Shown here in pieces: positions 1 through 5,142 of a DNA stretch of 8,594 nt. How positions within the stretch are numbered: the first letter of the stretch is position 1; every line of letters begins with the position of its first letter. Source of the stretch: Methanobacteriota archaeon (GTDB lineage: Archaea > Thermoplasmatota > Poseidoniia > Poseidoniales > Poseidoniaceae); contig NZXL01000058.1 of assembly GCA_002697705.1 (NCBI GenBank), positions 13,392 to 21,985 on the forward strand, written 5' to 3'. A program made the translations under genes and the position numbers. A model generated the notes under the pieces. The model did no database searches, was not told the DNA's origin, and was given only the letters and a program-made list of their open reading frames with translations.

Positions 1-618
1 GTTTGCTACTACGGTTTTGATGTCTCCTTTTGTTTCCAAAAGCGAATCGACCATCCAAGTTAACTTTGCTTGAATATCATATTCTCCAGCACGACTAATC
101 GCATATCGCATCTCAGCCGCCCTAACTCTTCGAGAAAGACTGTTTAGTCCTGAGCGTGCCTGTTTCGGTCCAATCTCTGCTAGCCTCTGTATGAATGTAG
201 AAGGTGGACAAGTTGAGAAACCAAGATTGACTTTCTGACTTGTAGTTGTCATCTTGAAATCATCGGTTACCAAAGTGACTTCTTTTCCTTCTTTGGAAAG
301 TTTCGATGCCAACACCATCAAAGAAAGGTCGACATCTTGAGGTGATGCTCTCTCTCCAATTTGAGACGCTAGTCCACGAATTTGTGAATCCTCTACACTA
401 ATTGTAGTCAGTAGAGGTTTTAGCGAAGAGAGCAAATTCGGTTGCTTTTTCCATCGCTGAAATCGAACACTTCTAACTTCATCATGAACGCCAGGAGTGA
501 CATACATGCCTTCTGATGGTAGTATTTTTCCTAGATCTCTTACAAAAGAATCTGGGGCCATAGAGCCAAGATGAATAAAACAGTTCGAGTCCACTACCCA
601 TGTCTGCGTCATGGACAT
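1..618 (-). CDS. PIN-domain ribonuclease-like protein, partial (3' end beyond left edge)
   Basis: An open frame on the minus strand runs from ATG at 618 to the window edge without a stop (206 codons visible). Residues 7-135 read as a PIN domain, the Mg-dependent RNase fold. The four usual acidic positions are all present: D10 in VVDSNCFI, E47 in HDEV, D97 in QDVDLSLMVLA, and D119/D120 in LVTDD. The spacing and the LVTDD...LGF end resemble the PIN domain of Nob1, but residues 136-206 hold only one cysteine and no zinc ribbon. They look helical and basic instead (LSRRVRAAEMRY). It is therefore probably not Nob1 itself; a VapC-like or other RNA-processing PIN protein is possible. No antitoxin-like partner is visible on the same strand within the window. 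Other in-frame starts are ATG 633 and ATG 612. I chose 618 because a GTGATGG sequence lies just upstream, but 633 fits a leaderless transcript. The substrate cannot be told from sequence. Confidence 0.8.
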   Translation of the reverse strand, partial: MSMTQTWVVDSNCFIHLGSMAPDSFVRDLGKILPSEGMYVTPGVHDEVRSVRFQRWKKQPNLLSSLKPLLTTISVEDSQIRGLASQIGERASPQDVDLSLMVLASKLSKEGKEVTLVTDDFKMTTTSQKVNLGFSTCPPSTFIQRLAEIGPKQARSGLNSLSRRVRAAEMRYAISRAGEYDIQAKLTWMVDSLLETKGDIKTVVAN

Positions 619-655
619 TCCATCACTTCCCATTGATTGAGGTTTACTCAAGAGA

Positions 656-671
656 TTCAATATTTTTTAGA
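656..671 (-). promoter_or_regulatory. Possible TATA box for the PIN gene
   Basis: Read on the minus strand, the sequence CTAAAAAATATTG covers 658-670. It is the most AT-rich element between the divergent genes. Its distance (about 45 bases to ATG 618, about 30 to ATG 633) would place a transcript start near 640 under the usual archaeal TATA spacing. This is an inference from position and composition only. No equally good element is seen for the plus-strand gene. Confidence 0.35.
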
Positions 672-724
672 AATCATGCGGTATCTCAAAAAGTCAATGC
701 AACTTGGTGAGGCATAGTGGTAAG

Positions 725-1126
725 ATGGCAAAGAAGGCAAAGAGTCGTGATTTAGACCATCTAATGGAACAAAATGATACCGAACTTTCATTTCTTTCAG
801 CCTATGGGGGTCTATCTAATGATGAGGAAGACCCTAGTAGTATTTACTCAGCAGTGAAGCGTTTTCTAAAGGCCGGAGGAGTCTCGTTTGAAGAAAAGAA
901 GCAACGAATTGATTTCGATTTTGGTTACGCCCAACAGGTTGAGAATGGTTGTAAAATCTATTTCAAAGGACGTAGCCTTCCTCTGGTCAATAGTGATTTG
1001 ATACAAAACGGATTCATCGACGGTAAATTACCGGTACGCAGAGGGTCTTGTACAGTTACCATTCAGTCATGGGATATAGAACAACGTCGATTTATCGAAC
1101 GTCTTGTTGAACATATCAAGAAATGA
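725..1126 (+). CDS. Conserved-looking small protein of unknown function (133 aa)
   Basis: I do not recognise the family. The protein has a short lysine-rich start (MAKKAKSRD), an acidic linker around residues 31-38 (SNDEEDPS), a probable helix with VKRFLKAGG at 44-52, a strand-like stretch RIDFDFGY (61-68), CKIYFKGRSLPLV (76-88), and an amphipathic C-terminal helix (about 118-133) ending in IKK. There is no signal peptide or membrane span, so it is probably cytoplasmic. A mixed alpha/beta fold of nucleic-acid-binding type is possible, but this is only an inference. ATG 725 is preferred because it gives a natural N-terminus. TTG 704 and GTG 707 are in-frame alternatives adding 7 or 6 residues; a GGTGAGG sequence at 706-712 is too far from 725 to be a clear ribosome site. 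The gene is divergent from the PIN gene. Its stop codon directly abuts that of the convergent PUA gene. Confidence 0.75.
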   Translation: MAKKAKSRDLDHLMEQNDTELSFLSAYGGLSNDEEDPSSIYSAVKRFLKAGGVSFEEKKQRIDFDFGYAQQVENGCKIYFKGRSLPLVNSDLIQNGFIDGKLPVRRGSCTVTIQSWDIEQRRFIERLVEHIKK

Positions 1127-1636
1127 TTATGATTCCATTTCCCAAAGTTCATCTCCAACCCAATGAAGTGTTTTGATGCCCTTACCTTTAGTTGCTGATG
1201 CCATCTCATTACCATCCATCACCGACCAACCTATTGCAAGGGGTTTCTTGTGAGTCATATCTCTAATCCAAACCAATTCCCCTTTTACTATATTCTCATC
1301 AGCAGCCTGAACTCCAGCCACCATACAATCAGCACCATTCATCAAAAAGGGAATTGCCCCATGGTCAACTTCAACCCATTTACCTGCTTCAGGATAATCG
1401 AGGAAACCACGTAATGTGAGGAATGTAAATCGTTTATTTTCATCATCTTTGACTTCAACAGTTTTTGCGATTTTATCGACAAATACCATTTGCCAAGTTC
1501 CATATTCGGCCATTTCTAAAAAAGCACCATCAACAGATAGGTCAATTTGCAAAGATTCCTCTAATTCCTTTAGAAGTGGAGCGATATTCTTTCTTCTAAC
1601 AGGCCTTCGCTTACGGATGGTCCAATCCTTGCTCAT
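1127..1636 (-). CDS. PUA-domain RNA-binding protein, MCT-1/Tma20-like
   Basis: The 169-residue product has the two-part layout of the archaeal MCT-1/Tma20 family. Residues 1-80 are a basic pre-PUA domain (RKRRPVRRKNIAPLLKELEE at 8-27), and a PUA domain follows at about 86-165. The PUA hallmark is VDHGAIPFLMNGADCMVAGV (90-109), followed by the KGELVWIRD strand (118-126), PLAIGWSVM (132-140), and GKGIKTLHWVGDELWEM at the end. In eukaryotes MCT-1 acts with DENR in recycling and re-initiation on the small ribosomal subunit; the archaeal role is less clear, but RNA or ribosome binding is expected. It is a cytoplasmic protein. The length and both domains look complete. ATG 1636 is the natural start, and no better upstream in-frame codon is visible. 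It is transcribed divergently from the FAH-family gene and convergently with the unknown gene at 725-1126, whose stop directly abuts its own. Confidence 0.88.
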   Translation of the reverse strand: MSKDWTIRKRRPVRRKNIAPLLKELEESLQIDLSVDGAFLEMAEYGTWQMVFVDKIAKTVEVKDDENKRFTFLTLRGFLDYPEAGKWVEVDHGAIPFLMNGADCMVAGVQAADENIVKGELVWIRDMTHKKPLAIGWSVMDGNEMASATKGKGIKTLHWVGDELWEMES

Positions 1637-1713
1637 ATCATGGCCTTGCCCTCATGGTCTTTGACAGTTTTTACCATCGCGGGTTTGATGTGCCGAATAT
1701 ATCTGGCATCATC
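1637..1713. promoter_or_regulatory. Divergent promoter region, PUA gene / FAH-family gene
   Basis: This is the only non-coding space between two divergent start codons if the FAH-family gene starts at 1714. On the minus strand GTAAAAACTG (1665-1674) lies about 34 bases before ATG 1636 and would suit a short-leader transcript. For the plus gene, AATATATC at 1696-1703 is TATA-like but too close to ATG 1714, so its promoter may instead overlap the T-run at 1668-1672. There is no clear Shine-Dalgarno for either gene. Confidence 0.35.
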
Positions 1714-2322
1714 ATGGCCCTATGGTGCTCAATCCGAACTTTTGCTAAACATGCAAGTGAACTTGGTAATCAGCAACCAGCAGAACCGGTTTTTTTTGTC
1801 AAGCCAAATAATTGCATTCAAACCGAAGGTGATATTCAAGTTAGCACTCATCCAGGAAGCGTCCATCATGAAGTGGAATGTGTAATACTTCTCGGGCAAG
1901 ATCTTCAGATTGAGGCTATTGCCGTCGGGCTTGATTTGACAGATAGGGATACTCAATCAGAACTTCGCAAAGAGCAATTGCCTTGGTCAAAAGGAAAATG
2001 CTTCCGCGCTAGTGCAGTACTTGGCAACTTTGCACCATGGAATGGTTCTTTCGAATCACTTTGCGACCCTTCTCATGGCCTTCAACTTCATCTAACTGTA
2101 AATGATGAACTAAGGCAAAGTGCACCGTTATCTTCGATGAGTATCACTCCATCAGAACAATATGATGATTTAATTCGATGGGCGCCAATTCAAGCGGGCG
2201 ATTATTTATTCACTGGTACTCCTTCTGGAGTAGCACAATTATTTCCCGGTGATAAACTCAAAGCCACTCTTCAAACCACTGACGGAGAGGTTATTTCCAC
2301 TATTGAGTCGGTTTGTGTATGA
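1714..2322 (+). CDS. Fumarylacetoacetate hydrolase family enzyme (FAHD1-like acylpyruvase/oxaloacetate decarboxylase type)
   Basis: The product (202 aa from ATG 1714) is a single FAH-fold domain. Compared from memory with human FAHD1, the metal ligands are all present: E53 and E55 in HHEVECVIL and D74 in GLDLTDRD. The active-site lysine K95 (LPWSKGK) and the catalytic His/Glu dyad H13 and E16 (FAKHASE) are also kept. Other family signatures are EPVFFVKP (24-31) and FTGTPSGVAQLFPGD near the C-terminus. Family members use Mg or Mn to cleave C-C bonds in acylpyruvates, decarboxylate oxaloacetate or hydrate related keto acids; the exact substrate cannot be read here. The N-terminus departs from the usual GRNYADH: it reads SIRTFAKH. 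The frame is open back to an ATG at 1654, but that start would leave only 17 bases between divergent genes and adds residues that do not match the family. S8e follows 55 bases downstream with its own promoter-like sequence. Confidence 0.87.
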   Translation: MALWCSIRTFAKHASELGNQQPAEPVFFVKPNNCIQTEGDIQVSTHPGSVHHEVECVILLGQDLQIEAIAVGLDLTDRDTQSELRKEQLPWSKGKCFRASAVLGNFAPWNGSFESLCDPSHGLQLHLTVNDELRQSAPLSSMSITPSEQYDDLIRWAPIQAGDYLFTGTPSGVAQLFPGDKLKATLQTTDGEVISTIESVCV

Positions 2323-2330
2323 GGGTTGAT

Positions 2331-2369
2331 TTCATATATGGCTCGTTTCTCGGTGTGTCCTGCAAGGAG
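2331..2369 (+). promoter_or_regulatory. TATA-like box and Shine-Dalgarno of the S8e gene
   Basis: TTCATATATGG at 2331-2341 is TATA-like and would place a transcript start near 2360. AAGGAG at 2364-2369 is a strong match to the anti-Shine-Dalgarno, 8 bases before ATG 2378. The short leader implied by both is usual for archaea. The ribosome site is clear; the promoter is inferred. Confidence 0.5.
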
Positions 2370-2377
2370 ACTTAATC

Positions 2378-2758
2378 ATGGCTCAATGGCACGGAATCTC
2401 AAGACGCAAACCTAGCGGTGGTAGAAAAGTACAGGCTCGCGGTAAGCGTTCTACTGAAATTTCAACAGAGAAGCAATTGGCTTTGATTGGAGAATCTAAA
2501 ACCAAAATCTACCGCAGAACCGGTGGAAATTCTTTGGTTCGTGTACTTGCAGCTAACAAAGTTTCAATCAATGACCCAAAAACCGGTAAAACATCTCTCG
2601 GCACAATTGAAAATGTTGTAGAGAATGAATCAGACCCTAACTATGTTCGTAGAAACGTTTTGGTCAAGGGTGCAATCATCGAAACCGACAAAGGTCGTGT
2701 AAAAATCACATCCCGTCCTGGTAAGGATGGAGTCATAAATGGCATTCTTGTTGAATGA
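2378..2758 (+). CDS. rps8e: 30S ribosomal protein S8e
   Basis: The 126-residue product has the S8e signature throughout. The N-terminus MAQWHGISRRKPSGGRK matches the conserved W-x-G-x-S-x-R-K-P-x-G-G-R element that binds rRNA. The RRTGGNSLVRVLAANKVS stretch (46-63) is the second conserved block, and VRRNVLVKGAIIET (90-103) followed by GRVKITSRPGKDGVINGIL is the third. The length equals that of typical archaeal S8e. The protein belongs to the archaeal/eukaryotic set of small-subunit proteins and is absent from bacteria, so it fixes the domain of the organism. A strong Shine-Dalgarno at 2364-2369 sets the start. SRP19 follows after 45 bases on the same strand with its own ribosome site, so the two are probably co-transcribed. 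I recall S8e and SRP19 as neighbours in other Euryarchaeota. Confidence 0.97.
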   Translation: MAQWHGISRRKPSGGRKVQARGKRSTEISTEKQLALIGESKTKIYRRTGGNSLVRVLAANKVSINDPKTGKTSLGTIENVVENESDPNYVRRNVLVKGAIIETDKGRVKITSRPGKDGVINGILVE

Positions 2759-2793
2759 ATGCGTTTATCAGTTCAACACATTTCGCTATTATT

Positions 2794-2799
2794 GGTGAG
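2794..2799 (+). promoter_or_regulatory. Shine-Dalgarno that fixes the GTG start of SRP19
   Basis: GGTGAG lies 4 bases before the GTG at 2804. It matches the core of the archaeal anti-Shine-Dalgarno and supports GTG as the true start, since no ATG precedes the conserved WPGYFD block in frame. Confidence 0.6.
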
Positions 2800-2803
2800 A
2801 TAA

Positions 2804-3259
2804 GTGGACCACAATCCTGACCGATTATCGATTTGGCCCGGGTATTTCGACATCCGTGTTTCAAGACGTAACGGACGTAGAGTCCCAAAAGACTCCTCAG
2901 TCATCAAACCAGACCTTGAAGGATTATTCATGGCAGCTAGGAAAGTTGGCCTAAAGAAAATCAAGCGAGAAGAAGGCTCCTGTCATCCAAAACGCCCGCA
3001 TGGAAAGGAAGGCAGATTGTGGGTTAGTAGAGCAGGTGCAAAACAATCCATCGGTGCAAATAGCAAAGAGGAACTACTCCAATTGATCGGCGGAGAATGG
3101 CGTCAAATCCAAAGGTCTCTCAAAGACGCAGATGCAAAGAGAGTTGCAGCAGGCCCTCAAACAGGGGACCGCCGTGCTCGCTCACAAAGAAAATCCCGTA
3201 CACAAAGTCAATCAAATCAAAAGAGTAGTTTCAAGAAACGTGGATTCAAGAAACGCTAA
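2804..3259 (+). CDS. srp19: Signal recognition particle 19 kDa subunit SRP19 with long basic tail
   Basis: SRP19 binds the tetraloops of helices 6 and 8 of 7S RNA and prepares it for SRP54, in co-translational targeting to the membrane. Residues 9-28 carry the family signature, SIWPGYFDIRVSRRNGRRVP, with the RNA-contacting arginines R18, R21, R22, R25 and R26. The second conserved block is CHPKRPHGKEGRLWV (60-74), which replaces the more usual YPKRWWE-type loop. The conserved part ends near residue 103. A further stretch of about 48 residues is rich in Arg, Lys, Ser, Gln and Thr and ends in FKKRGFKKR. Archaeal SRP19 is usually around 90-105 residues, so this tail is additional. The start is GTG with GGTGAG just upstream. 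The gene lies behind S8e in a likely operon and ends exactly where the convergent aminotransferase gene ends. Confidence 0.92.
   Translation: MDHNPDRLSIWPGYFDIRVSRRNGRRVPKDSSVIKPDLEGLFMAARKVGLKKIKREEGSCHPKRPHGKEGRLWVSRAGAKQSIGANSKEELLQLIGGEWRQIQRSLKDADAKRVAAGPQTGDRRARSQRKSRTQSQSNQKSSFKKRGFKKR
3230..3255 (+). repeat. Short direct repeat in the SRP19 tail
   Basis: TTCAAGAAACG occurs at 3230-3240 and again at 3245-3255, a 15-base period. It encodes the doubled FKKRG/FKKR at the end of SRP19. The two copies are identical over 11 bases, which suggests a recent in-frame duplication. Confidence 0.7.
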
Positions 3260-4279
3260 TCATAGAGGCACTTCGTGCAACCAACCAAAGATATCTTCTT
3301 CGGTTTCATTTTGAATGCCGACTAATTGATTGTACAACTTAGTAGTAAATTCTCCAGGTTTACCTTCTCCATATTCGGCTTTAGTGTCGCCTTTTGTGAT
3401 AGAACCAATTGGAGAGATAACCGCTGCAGTTCCACAGCAAAATGCTTCATCAGCACTCATTGCAAATTCGGCAGTAACTCGAGTCTCTATGACTTCAATA
3501 CCATTATGTCGAGCCAATTTGATCAAACTATCTCTCGTGATTCCAGGTAGGATAGTGCCGGTTAATTCAGGGGTGTAAAGAACTCCGTCTTTTACACAGA
3601 AGAAGTTAGCTGCGCCAACTTCTTCGATACATGTATGAGTTTCAGCATCAAGATAAATCACTTCAGCATAGCCTTTTGATTTTGCTTTCTTACTAGGCAT
3701 CATTCCAGGTGCATAATTTCCAATCGCTTTCACTCCACCAGAACCACCAGGGGCAGCTCTATGGTGCTCTTCTGAAATTAGTAAGTCAATTGCTGTAACT
3801 CCACCTTTGAAGTATGGGCCGACAGGAGTAACATAGACCAAAAAGCGGTAAGAAGGCGCAGGAGCAACTCCTAGTATTGGCCCAGAACCCATCAATAGCG
3901 GGCGAACATACATTGCACCTCTGCCGCTTGGAGGTAGCCATCGAAGATTTTGTTGAACACATTGTTCGACAGCATCGACAAAAATCGATTCTGGCACAGG
4001 AGGCATCTTCAAACGGTCTGCACCTCTTTGCATTCTTCTAGCATTTTCTTCTGGCCTAAAAAATACCACTCTATCTTTTGAAGTTCGGTATGCTTTCATT
4101 CCTTCAAACAGCCCTTGGCCATAGTTCAAAACACCGGCAGCCGGGGAGATTTTCATATCGCCATATGGCATCAAATCTCCAGGAGTCCAAGGTTCATCTA
4201 TCGCTGTTTCAGTAATGTACATAGTGTCTGTTGGGGTAAGAGAAAAAGTCAAACTATCCCAGTCAATTTCTTCGCTCAT
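3260..4279 (-). CDS. ilvE: Branched-chain amino acid aminotransferase (PLP class IV)
   Basis: This enzyme transfers the amino group between glutamate and the 2-oxo acids of valine, leucine and isoleucine, the last step of their synthesis and the first of their breakdown. The 339-residue product has the class IV features in order: GVLNYGQGLFEGMKAYR (49-65), FRPEENARRM (74-83), AMYVRPLLMGSGPILGV (122-138), the PLP-binding lysine K184 in GGVKAIGNYA, EVIYLDAETHTCIEEVGAANFF (206-227) with E220 in the usual position, and the cofactor phosphate loop CCGTAAVISPIG (281-292). Length and internal order match the larger, eukaryote-like ilvE type (sometimes called type II) rather than the shorter E. coli type. 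It is cytoplasmic. ATG 4279 is the start, with no strong ribosome site upstream. It stands alone on its strand, divergent from the membrane-protein gene, and its stop abuts the SRP19 stop. Confidence 0.95.
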   Translation of the reverse strand: MSEEIDWDSLTFSLTPTDTMYITETAIDEPWTPGDLMPYGDMKISPAAGVLNYGQGLFEGMKAYRTSKDRVVFFRPEENARRMQRGADRLKMPPVPESIFVDAVEQCVQQNLRWLPPSGRGAMYVRPLLMGSGPILGVAPAPSYRFLVYVTPVGPYFKGGVTAIDLLISEEHHRAAPGGSGGVKAIGNYAPGMMPSKKAKSKGYAEVIYLDAETHTCIEEVGAANFFCVKDGVLYTPELTGTILPGITRDSLIKLARHNGIEVIETRVTAEFAMSADEAFCCGTAAVISPIGSITKGDTKAEYGEGKPGEFTTKLYNQLVGIQNETEEDIFGWLHEVPL

Positions 4280-4398
4280 ACTAACCCCAACATGATGCCC
4301 ATAGAAATCCGGCTTTCAATCATTACTGTTGGTAAAGCATGCTGATATGCCGATTATTCTAGTAAATATTCAATATCCCTCTGCCTTGCAATTAATTC
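4280..4398. promoter_or_regulatory. Divergent promoter region, ilvE / membrane-protein gene
   Basis: For the plus gene, TAAATATT at 4363-4370 lies about 32 bases before ATG 4399, which gives a nearly leaderless transcript; no Shine-Dalgarno is present. For ilvE no convincing TATA element is seen. A perfect 8-base palindrome, AGCATGCT, sits at 4336-4343, almost exactly midway between the two start codons. It could be an operator, but a palindrome this short is expected by chance in a region of this size. Confidence 0.4.
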
Positions 4399-5091
4399 AT
4401 GAGCCAACCCTCTCTTGAGGAAATGACCTCGACTTTGGCAGTGAAAATGGAAGAGATCGGAGCACCCCTTGGGCTAGCAATCTTAGGACTTTCAATTCTA
4501 CTATTTCTCCAAGGGCATCGTAGATTGCCTTTGGTATCTTTCATTATTGGAGCATCAATCGGATATTACATATCTCCTCAAGCGACTCCACTAGCAGAAG
4601 AATTAGGCATTTCATTATCCGCTACACAGATCACAGGTATTCTCTGCTTTTTCATTGGAATGGTCCTCTCAGCACTTGTTCGTATGTCGACAAGAATGCT
4701 AACATCTGCCTTTATTTTCGTAACCTTTTCAACAGGAATTCAAACTCTAAATAATTACGGATTAGATGTAGAAAGGAGTAATATTTGGAGTGGAATTGCG
4801 GCATTAGCAGCATTTTTCCTAACGATGGGGATAAATCGCTTACTACCTATGATTGTATCAGCAATTTTTGCCGCCTTTGGCTGTTTAATGGCCACCTTAC
4901 TGTTGACTGGAAATCCTCTTTCAACATTCGAGCCAGTAGAAGTAAAGACCTTCGCATTGATGGTTCCAATATTTGTGTTAAGCATTTTCTTACAGCGAAT
5001 AGATGTTCAAAAATTAGAGGAAAGAGAGTTGGCAAAAGAAGAACCAGACCCAGAATATGTCGAAGCACAGCAGCATTTTATTCCTCTTTGA
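4399..5091 (+). CDS. Seven-span integral membrane protein of unknown function
   Basis: I do not recognise the family with certainty. The 230-residue protein has about seven hydrophobic spans, at roughly 22-38, 43-59, 76-94, 98-115, 128-144, 148-170 and 184-199. There is no cleavable signal peptide. Charged residues flank the spans: GHRR after span 1, RMSTRM before span 4, and an acidic C-terminal tail from about 201 (RELAKEEPDPEYVEAQQ). The glycine-rich pattern in spans 2 and 3 (IIGASIGYYI, GILCFFIGMVL) recalls TMEM198/DUF4203-type proteins, but this is only an impression. No ion-binding or catalytic motif is visible. The gene starts at ATG 4399 behind a TATA-like element, and polB begins 51 bases after its stop, so the two may share a transcript. 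That does not imply a shared function. Confidence 0.8.
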   Translation: MSQPSLEEMTSTLAVKMEEIGAPLGLAILGLSILLFLQGHRRLPLVSFIIGASIGYYISPQATPLAEELGISLSATQITGILCFFIGMVLSALVRMSTRMLTSAFIFVTFSTGIQTLNNYGLDVERSNIWSGIAALAAFFLTMGINRLLPMIVSAIFAAFGCLMATLLLTGNPLSTFEPVEVKTFALMVPIFVLSIFLQRIDVQKLEERELAKEEPDPEYVEAQQHFIPL

Positions 5092-5142
5092 AAATACGAA
5101 GTGCCTTAGTGCCTCGTCAATCTGCTTGTATTGGGCAGAGCC

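Noticed and set aside
704..724. Start at TTG 704 or GTG 707 for the unknown gene
   Set aside because: ATG 725 gives a typical N-terminus. GTG 707 cannot be fully excluded.
1..1126. PIN gene and the 133-aa gene as a toxin-antitoxin pair
   Set aside because: They are divergent rather than co-transcribed, the 133-aa protein is larger than and unlike known VapB antitoxins, and the PIN protein is longer than typical VapC.
1654..1713. Longer start at 1654 for the FAH-family gene
   Set aside because: The extra 20 residues do not resemble the family, and only 17 bases would remain between divergent start codons.
5121..5139. TCTGC/GCAGA inverted repeat just before polB
   Set aside because: A five-base stem with a nine-base loop is too weak to call a regulatory hairpin.
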